In this document: one piece after another, positions 1 through 13,800 of the stretch
Layout of the letters: the number at the start of each line of letters is the position of its first letter
How positions within the stretch are numbered: the stretch's first letter is position 1
Assembly (NCBI GenBank): GCA_947652115.1
Contig: OX393563.1
Span: 9,087,942-9,151,941 of the forward strand
DNA: 64,000 nt
Source of the DNA: Blastomussa wellsi
Lineage: Eukaryota; Cnidaria; Anthozoa; Scleractinia; Plerogyridae
Reading direction: 5' to 3'
The notes under the pieces: generated by a model
Databases searched by the model: none
Told to the model about the DNA's origin: nothing
Seen by the model: only the letters and a program-made list of their open reading frames with translations
Position numbers and translations under genes: made by a program

Positions 1-1155
1 GTCAGTAAAAGGCAAAACTTAGGGCTAGTAATGTAGGTGAAGACGGTTAAATATCAAGCCGCTTTACTGCTCTCTAGACGAGATTTACCGTTAATCATTA
101 ATCTTGTCTGCGTTACCCAGAGTTTTAACATTGGCATATCAATAATACATTGAGGTTCAAACATGAATTAAGGCAAGTGACAGAAGACAGAAACCAACAT
201 GTCCGAAGTGTGAGCTAATAATGCTCGATGACAGACAGTTAAGAGATATGCTTACTAGTGGTATTGGCGTCTTCAATGGAAGCGCAAATTTAACTCAAAT
301 TGTTGCTTTTACTAACAAGAAGAAGAAGAACAAGCAGAAGCGGCAGAAGCAGACGAAAATGAATACTGTCTACAATGACCTTTTCAGTGATAAAGAAAAG
401 TCTCTCTAAAAAGAGTATCTTAATTTCTTCTTACTGGCAAGTACAACGAGAAGAATACGGCAATGCTCAACCGGTAATTATTTGGTGTGGTATTCGAAGG
501 GAAATGGTGCGTCAAACATTGTTTTATGCACAATATTACCTCAATGAACCTCTGAACTGTTGCTCTGTCTGAAACTGTTGCAGTGTCATGAAATCCACAG
601 TCGAGCGACGAAAACCAGTGCGGTTGCATATGTCAGCAAGATCGTTGTTAGAGAGAAGACGCGAATGGGTTGTAACCTAAAATACACATTATGTGAAACA
701 ATTAGGCAAATAGCAAGACCAACTAAAATAAAGAAAATACCCCCGTCTTTCGTATTAAAAATAGCACAATTCGCGGTTAGAGTGACATTTCAAAAAACAG
801 AATAGATCCAGCATGTCAAATGAAATATGAAAAATCAAAAATTATAATTTTTACAAAGAAAAACTGTAAAAATCACAAAATCAAAACTTCTACATTTCTT
901 AAAGGTTGAATCAGAACTCAGTATTGCTAAAAGTGGTATGGCAATTCTGGATATTTCCCTCGCCCACCCCACCCCTAACCCATGTTTCTCCACTAAAGTC
1001 CCAAGTCACTGCGAAACATGGGCTAGGGGAGGGGTGGGTGGTGTTTTTCCCAGGAAAGATGATTGATACTCAATCCTACCCTTTATTTTTGTTTTTCATT
1101 TAATGTAATATTTAAAAATATGACGCTAAACGCGAATTGTGCAATTGAGACTCAC
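1..1155. other. Intron of the RNF213-like gene (or its continuation), no exon seen
   Basis: I see no exon with RNF213 similarity on the minus strand and no convincing gene on the plus strand. The stretch is AT-rich with a G/C-skewed hairpin at 963-1038. Small ORFs here lack recognisable domains. Confidence 0.5.
963..1038. repeat. Hairpin repeat with C-rich/G-rich arms
   Basis: Left arm 963-988 (starts cccaccccacccctaaccc) pairs with right arm 1013-1038 with few mismatches, loop about 24 nt. Likely a MITE core in the terminal intron. Confidence 0.6.
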
Positions 1156-1356
1156 TTGGATTAAGAGCCCTTCATGACGAACATCGTCCAAAGTGAGTAC
1201 ATGCTCCATGAAGGCCGCCAAACTAGAATGCTGCTGCTCATGAAAGTAATCGTCCCAGATACCGCGAGCTCTTCCTTCCAAGGCAGTGGCTGGAAGACGA
1301 GCTATTGCATCAGGTGCAGCCATCTCCAGAAGCATCTTCTGACATCCTCGAAGCAC
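1156..1356 (-). CDS. RNF213: RNF213-like exon 51 (last in window)
   Basis: Encodes LLEMAAPDAIARLP and WDDYFHEQQHSSLAAF, typical of the family segment that follows the AAA+ array. Phase 0 at both ends; donor GTGAGT at 1150-1155 leads out of the window. The coding sequence therefore continues beyond position 1. Confidence 0.85.
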
Positions 1357-4300
1357 CTTGTAAGATAAATATGAACAATTCCTTCTTGCTTTTACTACGA
1401 ACTACAGCAATCAACAGTAAACCTTCATGCTAACTATTGCACATGCGGAACGTTACGGTCCGACAGGGGTTTTTTTTTTCGTTATTTAAGTAATTCCACC
1501 AAGCCTCTCCTCTGATCTTTCCACCTCTGTGTTATTCTAAATATGCGTTATTTCTAGATCCCAGGACAACAAAAAAAAGGACTTCGGTTATCTTACTTTC
1601 ATTTCCCATGTATCTTCCGTGGTTTCGTCTGGTAATTCCTCTTCTTCTTCAATGTCATTGCAGACTTGCATCACCATGGAGGGAATTGTGTCCTCGTGAT
1701 ATCCAACAAAAGCGTCGCCAACTAAGAAAAACCTAGAGAACCACAGTTAAAAGAAACCCCATCGTAAGATGCATCCAAGGTCCCTAAGCCCCACATAAAA
1801 GAAAAACCAGTGACCAAAAAATAGCTTAAGAGATTCAAAATATCTGACAACGAAGATTGCTTCTTCTGTAAGTCCCCTGACTGCTTGGAGCATGCATTTC
1901 TGGAGTATCCTGCTGGCTTGAATTTGTTTCAAGAAATCTTGCTTGGTTCAATAATGAGCATAAAGTTCAGTTTACGCCATCTAAATTAGAGCTACTTTTC
2001 AAGGATTACAATCTCCCCCCTAATACAAGCTCAAACTTAATCCGAAAGTTTGGGATCTTAGTTGAGGAAACTCAAAAATATTATTTTTGTTGCAAAATGT
2101 TGGAAAAAACACCTAGTTTTTTTAGTTCAAGTCAGCGCTATTCTTACAATGGAGAGTTGGAAATTGCGAAGGTTAAATTTATCTAATTGAAGTTATAATA
2201 TAATTAGTTTCAGTGACAAAAATAATTATCAGTTTTTTGACTAGTATTCGTTTTATTCTTGTGCTCTGTAACGTGTAACTGTCTATTCAAGTACTGTAAT
2301 AATTGTAATGTTTCAAGTTTAAAACAAAAAAAATTGAAAGCAAGAAAAAGTGGGGCATCAGATTTCGTCATACGAGATAAGGACCTCCACACTCTTTGGA
2401 ACGAGGTTGATGATTAATGAATCACGATCAGTTAAAGATCCAAAAAGTACGTTAATGGCCAGGGTAAATACATAATTCAACCATTGACGTTCCTAGTCAG
2501 GGTAAAACCCTGTGTGATTCCTTTTGACAGCTACATGTGAACTATTTATTACCTGTTACGGTTGCCTTCCCTGGTGACCTCTGAAAATTCATTGACCCAG
2601 GTTCTCAGTTTCTCAACAAGTTCCATCTGGTCTTGAGTCAAACTTGTTGAAGTCACGAGGTAGTGCTTTTCCAGACGGTTGATCAGTGGAATGGGAAACT
2701 CGTTGTAAACCACGTCCTTTTCCGCGATCACAATTAACCTAAGAAAGGTCGAATGGAGAATGTAGCACTTGCACTAGACGTGCAAGTTTTTACTCGAGAA
2801 ACAAGAAATCGGTCTCCAACTGAGGGAGAAGCTCAGACTTAATGACAGGGCATGAATTCTAATCTACGCCACCCCTCAGACTAAAATAGCCTGCGTGACG
2901 CCGGCTGCAGAGGAGAGCGCTACTGCTAAAAGAATCCCAGAGATAGCCTGCAAAGCAGGCGGTTTTTGTGGGGGAATGCTTCGAAAACAGCGATCACGAA
3001 AGACCGCACCCTCCACCCTTCCCCCTCCTACTTCTCTTTTTTCCTCTCCTCAGTGTTCGCGCGCTCAAAATGGCGGTCGGTCTTTCTTTATCGCTGTTTT
3101 CGAAGCATTCCCCCCACGAAAACCGCCTGCTTTGCAGGCTATGCAGGCTATGCCAGAGAGGAATGCTCATTATAAAAGTATAAAGGTGTCGTCACCAACA
3201 AGGAGTATAACATAAACTTCCTTACTTGAAGTCGTCATGGACACGGCATTTGACGCGATGAGTACCTAGTCCAAGATCCACGTACTTCTGTCCTCCAAAG
3301 TACACGTAGTACTATAAATGTAACATACCGTATTAAATCGATTAAGCGCCCAACCTCGAATAAGCGCATAATGAAAGATTGGAATTTCTTTCTAAGAGCC
3401 GTCTTGTCACATTTTAAAATAAAGCTTTCGAATTTGATGTAGTCACATAAGAAAATGCCAAAATGTAAAGTCGTTCGTGCATAATCTTCCTTGTAGTCCA
3501 TGTTTGTGTCGTTTAACAATATTTCACTTCCGTCAGAGGAACCAGAGTTTGTTTTGCTAAAACTAAAGCCCGTACTAGTGCACGGTTTTAGCAAGACAAG
3601 CATTCTAAAAAAGGTACTTGATAACATCACAGTAGGAGCAAACGAAATGCAATCAGAGGAAAGTCGATTATTTCGACCTAGAGAACAAAACACTATACCT
3701 GATTTAGGGCGTCGTACAGACTTTCGTATAGACTTTCGAGGTTTAACAAAATCACTATTCGCCCTGTCTCCATGCAAACCTTGATTCGGTTGATGTTCCG
3801 ACAAATCTGAAGACGTTAAAAATTAAAAGTCAGTTCAACTGCCGAAAGAACAGCCAGTATGTTTGTGGTTCTTTTCGCTTAATTTCCAATTAATCAACCT
3901 GGCGTTAAGATACTATATTGGAGATATTAAGAGATACTATATTCTAAGAGAAGTTGAAAGAACCCGATTCTTATGTATTTTACCTGAGTGTATTCCTGGT
4001 CATTTGGAAAACTACTTCCAAAGATCACCACTGCATCGTTTTCCGTTTTCAAGAGATGTTGCTGCATGATTGGCAAGGCGGCGTAATTTTCCGTCAAAAT
4101 CAGAAGGTACCGGTTCTCACTGTAAAAGGCGACGTTATTGTGGTTAACAATGAATTAGCCAAGCCTAAAAGCGGAGCTCCAATATTATTTCTTTGGTGGT
4201 GAAGTTCTTTTAAAATTGTTTGTGAAAATAATCTCTGTCCAACCTGAGCCTGCGATGCAATACCTGATCAGCGGTCAACTTTAAAAAAAACACATGAACT

Positions 4301-7300
4301 CGACGAGTTCAAAACCTGAGCCCGCGATATGGCCATGTGAAGCGGATACCTTCTTTTGACAGCTGTCATAATATCGCCAAGATGTAAGCTTGTAGTAACC
4401 TTTTTACCTGCACAACTTTAAAAATAACATGTGTCAACTCTAGACCTGAGCCCGCAATATTCCCACACGATACTCGCCAGCGGATACCTTATGGCGACGT
4501 CGCTGTCGGTCGTACGCGCCCGCGAGCCATTCCGCTAGCCATTTTGACCATGAAAAACGGAAAGCACGGGTCTCTACGAGTATGGTGCTCCGCGGAGGTC
4601 CGCTATGACATTACAAGAATTACCTGAAATTGGAGCGGTCTGCCACATCTTCCCTTCCAAGACTTGCCTCGATCAATCTTATGGTCGTCGTAGAGGCTTC
4701 TGCTTCATCCTCCTCCTGATAACGCAACGTAGGTTTCTTTAAAAACATCGCTAACCCTGCCCTATCAAATGAACTCACCAACAAGAACCTTGACAATTGG
4801 AATCAAAGAAAATTGCATGCACTATCTAAATACTATTATATCAACGAGCCATGATCTGAAGTCGTGTCACGGTTGTGTAATTACTTGTGCTTGAAATTGA
4901 ATAGTGTGAAAACGTACAAGAAGGCATGATACCATGATGTCCACAGAGACATGACCACCTTCGGAAAAATATGGGATATCTTATCGCAGGCATTGTCATA
5001 ACAACGTTTTTACATAATTACTAACACACGTGAAGATAACATGTTATCTTCACATGTGAAGATATCACCGTTGCCACGGTTATGTAATAAATCGTGCCTT
5101 TCGCAGCAAAAGTGAAACGGTTTGGAAGTTCATTGGAGTTTATGTAATAAATAGAATATTACATGGCCGCTTGGAGATACGAAATTTCTCTTCCAGTGTT
5201 GGAAGATATTTCACGAGTGTGCGCAACGCACGGCCATGTAATATCCTCTGTGTACACAGCCCTCTTGGTTTCCTGACAAAATATCAACTCACCTCTGTTT
5301 CCTGATAGTAGCGTTTGAATATCTCTACAGGCTCTCCTTCAATTAGACCACCAAAGTTCCTCCTGATAGCGTGTTCCAGTTGATGCCAACGAGGTCTTTC
5401 ACCAGATTTAGCAGCAATGGAATACACCATTTTGATGAGACTTAAATTGAAAGACAAAAAAGTAAATCACTTCTTTAAACAACAACTGAATTGAGCCATA
5501 TTCAACGGGTAAAGGAGTGTGATAGGTACGTCCAAATAATTCACACCTGTAAAAGTCACGAAGACCGAAAAATTCCTCTTTGCCACATTTCTTCAACGTG
5601 GCAAAATTTTTCTGTTCCCTGTAAAGTTCTGCATATCCATCGGCCAGTGGGGATATCAGAGGTTGAATAAGATGTTTCACCTGTCTGTCCGTGGAACAAA
5701 TTCCCCTGCAAAAATTACAACACAATGGTCTAAGTGAGGGCAAAAAACTTCTAGCTAGTATGAAGGAAAAAACTATCAAAAATTCCCTCGCGTAAGAGAA
5801 CTATATAAATCAAAAAAGGGTTCAATGCCTACAGGCAATGAGAAAACAATCAAAGAACGAGGATCATGAGGAAGAACTGTTCTGTACACGTGGTGATACA
5901 TCGAGAAAATATCAGAATGATGGTAAACCGTATGCCTGAAAATATATTATTATTGTAAGGAAAATTTAAACGTTCATAACCTAAAGTTGATTCAACGATT
6001 ACAGAAGACTTTTAAGCCAACTTCGGTCTTACTTACAATGCACTGTCTACCAGTTCTCCTACGTCTGGCACTCCACGCGACAACATGATGCCACGGTTCA
6101 TTTTAGCGGGATCAAGGGCCCAGTTAGAGATCCCAATGAAAGCTACACGCTGGGCTTTCTCGTCTGTCTCGATGACGTCATCGGCGGAAGTGACACCATC
6201 CTCAAGAAGTGGATGCAAGGTTTTCAGTGGCATAAGAGGAGAGTCCTCCGCCAGTCCAACTTCATCAAGGACAACAACTGATACAAACTTTTCTGGGTTT
6301 TTACCTTTCTGTAGTTTGCTACACTGACGGAAGGTTGCCACAATACCTTCAGGTGTTGAAAGAGGACTACACTGATAGGACGCCATGTGGACCTGCAATT
6401 CGAAGTAACATGAATACAGTAGATTTAACATAGTAAGTACAGTGAAAGTGAAATGGAAAGGGAAAAAATATAGTGAAAAATGAACTTTATTCGTTTGTCT
6501 CACGATGGAGTCACTTTGGCGTGTTGATCGCAACGTTTCAACTGCTTTACTACGTACAGGTCTTCAGCAGGCGAAAGGTCTATTAATGTCTCTATTTCTA
6601 GCACGTTGGAAATGTGTTGTTCCCCTCCTAGGAATCCATGCTTCTAGATTTCGATTCCACTATCTCTATTGGGTGAAGTCTTATATGGACAGTTAGGGTC
6701 ACAATCAAGAAACTTGAAGGTGCCCCGTTTCGTTGGCAGGCTTCGAAATTGCGGAGGTTTACGCCATTGGAGTTAGGATCGAAAAGAGGACACCGACAGC
6801 AAGAGGAAGACAGGTTTAACCAGTAATGTAACAAGGACCTGGCTGACTATGGAAAATGAAATCACTTTGTTGCTCATATAAAATATCCGAGCGCACTTCA
6901 TTACCTGCTTGAAGGTCTTGAAGAGCTTAGATCTGGCAGCATCTCCCTGCATGTTGTCAGCCACAACAGTCTTGGCCAGGGATTTGGAGCTGCCTGGCTT
7001 ACCAACCACAAACAAAGGGATCCTGAGCTCAATACACACCACCATCATGAACACGTTCTCGCTCAATGCTGTATTTCTGGCAATGTTAGGGCCAAGTTGT
7101 AACTCGTTTAGTACAGCTCTCTGACAGCTAACGGTGGCAAAAAATGGAAGGATGACATACGTTAATGCAAACCAACGGCGCCAAAAATGGTTATTCAAAA
7201 AGGTCCATAAGCAAAAATAATGATTATATTATCTGTTAGCAAGTACACTTTAAACGTAGGCTTACGAAGATAACGTTAGATTGCACACCTTGAAATTTCA

Positions 7301-7736
7301 CGTAGGATCTGCTTTTGCCCACCAGGAAGTGAACATGGTGCTTTAAAGCTTTTTGCAACCACAGTACGGTATTCCTCGCGTCGCACCTGTAACTTGGCGT
7401 GATAACATACACCAATGGCGAGTACCAAGGCACGAGTAATTGGAGGTATCTGCTCCTATAATTTAAAACACGATTGTGTCAACATAGGTATTTATCGATC
7501 GCCATGTCCATGGTTATCATTGCACTATATAAATATATACTTAACGGAATCCGAAGTTAATATACGATATTATTAAAAACTAGCTATGGTATATTGCATT
7601 TCCTGAGTTTTGATTGGTTGAGAGACAATGGTATATGAGCTCATATACCATTCACCTACCAAAATGGTACGAGTACACGTAAAAGGATACACTTTTGCAA
7701 TGTTTGTACAATATTTTCGGAGCGTTTTTAATAAAA

Positions 7737-7771
<35 letters not shown>

Positions 7772-7814
7772 GTAGTTAGCCATCTGGGCGCTACGCGCCT
7801 CGTTGGCTAACTAC

Positions 7815-7849
<35 letters not shown>

Positions 7850-10800
7850 TTAAATAGCTCAACGGCTGTAGTATGGCCTACATTTCTTCCAGATATTTCC
7901 TCAACTGTAAACAGTCTTACTTCAGCGGACAGTTGCACACTTATAGGTAACGTAAGCCAAATGGACCTATCATGTTATATTTATTTCTTGCTGGTTTCCT
8001 TTCATGTCAAATTACGTTTGCTTCGTCAAGGCACTTCCTAAAACTGCCACGCCTAGTTGATGTTCCCTATGACGTCACAATGTTTCAAGGGAAGAAAACG
8101 TTTTAAAGACTAGCGAACGGTACGAGGCAGGCATCAACTAATCTACGACCAAGTTCTCTGACACTTTCCATAGCGACATCCGTAACGTTACACGTCGAGA
8201 GGCCCGAAAAGACAAAACCACTTTGACAGCCTTGTCTACCACGTTTATGGTGTCGCATTTGATTCACTTCTAATGGATAAAAAAGACTTCAATAGCTCAT
8301 TTTATTTGTAACTGCTTTAAACAGCAGATGTGTCGACGTCAACACAACTCATCGAATAGCAATCTAAACAACCTTATGAAGTAAGTTCTTTCTACGTGAG
8401 AGCATAAAGAGAAATAACTACGTACTTCGTCATGACATAACTACTTACTTCATCCTCGTCCTCGTCCTCGTCCTCGTCATCAACGTCATGACCTTCCTCC
8501 CTTCGTTGTTCAGTTATCACCTTCTTCATCAGCCTACCAAGTGTGTCCACGTGATTATAAAACCAAACCATCACTTGCATGGCCCTCTCAACATCACGAA
8601 GACTGACAAAGCTGCACTCGTCCTTAAATAGAAAGGTTTGCATTTCACAAAAGGCCAGCGAAAACGTAGACGTAAACGTTATTTTATAAATAAAGAATCC
8701 CAACTCTAATTTAAAGTATTCAGATTAATGAAAGAAAGACAAACATTGAAGAGTCGAGCCAAATCGAATTTAGAGGTTTCCACAAAAATAATCAGAGAAT
8801 TGCGAGATAATACCTACCGACTGATCTCTCATATATTTCTGTGAAGCTGCTAAGACTTCCGCAACTGCCTCCAACGTTGATGAATCTCCAGGTAATTGTT
8901 GTTCATGCAGAATCTGATAACGAAAGAAAAAACAAAGCATTGCAAAACACTGTTATTAATAAGAAGAGGATATGTGGAAATGCTAGTAAAATTAAGACAA
9001 CAGCTGAAAAACAGAATGAAGTCACACGAGACAACACTTCACCTATAAACTCTGGAATTAAACACCGTTGCTCTACTGGCTGAGCAATGAGGGCCAGAGG
9101 GACCTGCATCTTGACTAGAATACATTTTATCCACGAATATTGTATTCTATTCACGATTTGATCCCGTCTGTCCTCATTTCATGCCAGAGTAATGGACAAA
9201 CAACTTCCACAAGTTCTTTGCCACGCGGAGTTTGACCTATAATATACAACAATTCCATGAGCCCGCGTTGGATATGAAGTGATAAAATGACCAACGAGCG
9301 CGTAGCGCGAGTTGGTCATAACCACTTCATATCCAACAAGGGCGAATGGAATAATTGTTTTAGTAAATTCTCAAACCGGGTTTTGCCGCCGATTTTTATT
9401 TCCACAATTTTACAAAGCGTCCGGAAAGAGCATACAACTTCCGGTCACACGCACGATTTTCCATATGACGTAAAACTCCGACTATTGGCTCATAGTCGGA
9501 GTTTTTTGGCCAATCAAAAAGCTAGAAATGCAATAGTCGGAGCTGAGAATATACTTAATAGATTTAGCGGAGCTCCATAAAAGTGGAGCTCCATATTCAT
9601 TGCTTGCTATACCAGTAGTTTGAGAAAATGCTCTCAGGGAAAATTCGAGCGTACGCAACTCCTCAAGAAAGAATTCATAGCAAAATAAATCAGAATTAAC
9701 CATGAGTAAACTTGCAGAACTCAGACTGCCATAACCCGAGGAAAACACTTGGGGCTTGGACCCGCGTTCTTTTGGAAAATCATTACCTGTTCAGTGGTTC
9801 TCCTATTCCTGTGCATGTATGTTTTTTTCAATATGGTTATGGCGCTCCGCTCTGCGACCCTTTGGGCCGCTGAAGCTCCGCTATAATTATCAATATTTCA
9901 CCTTTTACCCACTAAATACTTACATAACGTCGGACAATTTGATTTGTGTACAGTCTTTCGACGTCGGGTTTCAGCTGACCAAAATCCCATATCAACGGAC
10001 GCATACTTCCTGGTAGAGCGTGTACGCGATACACGAGATGACGTAATGGTATATGACCTGTTGGACGGAGAGATAATCAGGGATAAATGTGACTCTTGGA
10101 ATTCGCCATTTCCACATCTCCCATAATACACCTTGTTTGCCCCTCCCCCTCAAAAAAAACTTTGCATAAGCATTGTCTTCAGTTTCTCTTGGGACAACTG
10201 TAATTATCCAGGAGAAATGGGAAACATACCAAGGCGATCTTCTGATTCATCTGTTTTGACGTGGTAACCAAGACCTGCTGACTCCAGCTTATGAATCATG
10301 TCGTCGGTGTGCCTACACAGATAACAATACCACTGCCATTATTCGCTATTCTGATCTGGTCAGCTGATTAACAGCTGGCATTTTTACAAGTTTGCAATGC
10401 TGCGTTCTTAAGTTTATAATGTCGCTAGTAGGAAATCATTGTTGTATTTTGTATTTAAGCTTGCGGTTAAGAGGGCCATACATCAAATCGCTTGCTACCA
10501 AATACAGATAGAAAGGAATCAACTAGTGGGCCGCGGGCTGCTTCCAATAGCTAGGTGTCCCCAATTAGTATACCCTGTATGCTAGAGACCTCGACACGAT
10601 AATAAAGTTCTTATCTTATCTTATAGGACCAAACTCGATAGTCTATGGATCTGCAAAGTAACTCACAAAAGTCGTAACCAAACTAGTTCCCAACCCCGGA
10701 CTCCCTCTATGAGACTTGCGCATATGGAATCATGGTAGCTGTATTCATCACGTGCACGGCATCTTCGAAACTTGGCGCGCGAAGATGAATACAACGGCCA

Positions 10801-13800
10801 TGATTCCCGACGCGCGAATTTCATAGAGGGAACCGGCCATTTAACCGAGAGGGGATGTTTCACCTTCTGTAAGGGTTACAAGCAGCAATAAACTGCAGCC
10901 TTTCAAGGCCCTGTCCAATTGGTCGTCCATTGATTCTACGGTCCACCATGACTTCCTTGATCATACTCAGTGCCTCAGTTGTGTTGGCCTCATCAAAGAA
11001 CAGAACCGTGTCAATGTTCTTGTCTTGGTTTTTACGAGCCATTTCTTCCGCCTGGTTAACTTTCAGCTTGATGTCTTCGTATGTTGTACCGCCGTGAACC
11101 TTGTGAATATATGAAATAATTTTAAATCTCACATTTAACCATAACTATACCAAAAATGTATAAAGCTCTAAGTTATGTTCCTAGAAGTTTTTTTCAAGGC
11201 AATTGGCATAAAGTAGTTATACAATAGCACGCATTCCCAGTCTTAGTCAAAAACAGTTTTTTATAGGCAACAGCAGAAGTAGTAGGCCCCTACCTCAAAA
11301 GGGATGATTTTTAATACAATTCACGAGATTCTCCAAATTAGACCTTTGCGAGTTCCAGGTCATCGCAGAGCTCTATTACAGATCGCTTTTTTGGAAAGGT
11401 AACTTTAAAACTTATGCCATGTGTGGTGGATCTACAACACCGGCCTCAGTTACTCACTTACATTTGGCATGCATGGCATTACAAACGATGGTTAAACTCT
11501 GCAAGGGCCGAAGGCCAGGTGAAAGTAAAAAGCTCTATTGACAAGTTTTTCATAACGATATTACCAATTCTGCAAGAAACGCTTGTAGATCTTTATAATT
11601 TCTAACCTTAACCAGGAGCATGTTTCGCGGACCCTTGAAACCTGCTTGTAGGCCACACATGTACCGGATTAAACGAGTCTTGCCGCAGCCAGTCTCCCCC
11701 ATCACGATCACAGGAATATTGCACCTGACAATTGAAAAGTACACATTGTCAAAGATATAAACTTAACCCCAATCTTTACTTTTTTTAATACCCTTCTGGT
11801 GTCTACGAGTAAAAATCCTTTTACTAAGATAGCTTACAGTGCATATATCCCAGGTATATTTATTCATCATTTTTAGACATAAAAACTCAAACGCATAACT
11901 AAGAAACTACCTAAATTTAAGAAAGAAACACTGGCAACGACTTACTGGTTATATAATGATGGCTTTCAGTTGGTATTTGATACTGAACAAAAGTGGAGAG
12001 TTGTAAGTACTTACATCTTTGTAGTCAAGATTTAAAGAAAACAAGTAAAATACGTTCTTACTATTCACATTAGAGATAGATCAATAGTTTTTATCCAGGT
12101 TTAATTCAGTTTCTTCCCTGCGCAAACCATCAAGACAGAAAAACGAAAAGATCCCGTAAAAAAAGATAACTATAACTACCGAAACAAACCTAAATCGCAT
12201 GTGAATGGCCAGGATCTTCTTGACATTGTCTGTAGTCAGTTCATAGGCTCGGTCTGGATCATGTGCCCAGTTAACACCCATGACGGAACATAGCCGGTCG
12301 ATCTTTTCCCCCCTGAAATGAGGTAAGTAAGGTTACACTACATTATTATCCATATACTTGGTCAAATTGATCGTCAAAACACACGCTGTGCGGGCCGGAA
12401 CGGCCCTGAAGCTGATTGGCTCACGCGATGAATTTAAACCAATCAGATTACGTTCAGAACGTTTGAAGCGGGAAAACCATCGAGGTGCGTGCATGCGAAC
12501 AGCAAGCTTTGAAGTTCAGTTTCACATAAAACGCATAGTTATCTGAGAGAAAAATCGGTCTACGTGTTATAAATGGGAAGAATACAGACAAAAAAATTCG
12601 GATTTAGACTTGAAGATAGGCTAGAGGCAAGAGCGCGATCCAGAAGAAACAAAGAAAGCAAGTTCTTGTCGTCTTTACAAGAAGCGAAACGTCGTTCACT
12701 TGATTGAAGTACTGCGGGAATTTTACACCGACGATCAACTGTGTAAGTTCGTTAAATATTATTATTATCTATGAGTTCTTAACTCATTGGCGATTATTTT
12801 CAGCGACTTTGTAGCTATATCGCCAAAGTTCTGCACCTCTTCAGAACATATAAGTCCGGCTTTTACAGTTAAAACATTTTCAGCGCGAAGTAAGTTCTTA
12901 CTTGTATTCTTGAAAACGCTATTAAATTTGTGAGTCATCAGGATGTTATTTGGCCTTGTATATTGACAATAATGACATTAACATGACTTTTTGAGGGATT
13001 ATTGTTTATTACTAGTGGTAATCAAAGATTAGAGTGTGTTCGCCAACTTCAATTCGCTTGGCTTCATTTTTACTTGTATAATTTGGTTTTATCAACTGGG
13101 TTGATAATGTCAATTGGCCACCGTAAAGAGATTCAATTGTGAATCTGATTCGCTCCAACGAAGGGCTAACGCTCGAAACGTCAGCAATTGAATCTCTTTA
13201 CGGTGGCCAATTGACATTATCAACCCAGTTGATAAAACCAAATTATATTGTTATACTTCCCACCGACGCAGGTAGAAACCTACCCCCTCTATTCATTTTT
13301 ACTTGGTTTCCCGAAATTCAAGCTTTCTATCAGTATGAAACTCTTAATATAACTGTACAGTGTAGCTGTTGAACATGATTTTTTTCCGATATATTCATAC
13401 AAATACAATGTTTGGAGATTTTTGCATTGCGTGACACCGCTATTCATGAATAACAAAGTTGCAGTCAGTATTTAGAAAACAGCAGACTGTGGACTGCATT
13501 AATTGTCAGCCAAAATATTAAAAAAATCGGCATGTACAATCCTCAAGACGAGAACGACAAATTATATCTTTTCTTTGTCGCCCAACAAATGTAAACAAAT
13601 TAACGCATCAAACGCACATGCAGGCTAAAATGCAAACATAAAATCCACGACTGGCACGGCACCGATCGACATCTGCTGTCATATATTCGCACCAGGAGTT
13701 GTACAATCTTTGCAACAACGTTCTTCTTGGATAACAATAAGGCTGATTTGAACAGCACAACGTCACAACTCTGTACGCGGACAGAAGTTGAATCGCCAAT

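Noticed and set aside
3235..3804. 189-aa minus-strand ORF extending upstream of exon 48
   Set aside because: Exon 48 occupies only 3226-3311 in another frame; the rest is intron without family similarity.
9040..9110. tRNA gene
   Set aside because: Only an A-box-like stretch; no cloverleaf or B box.
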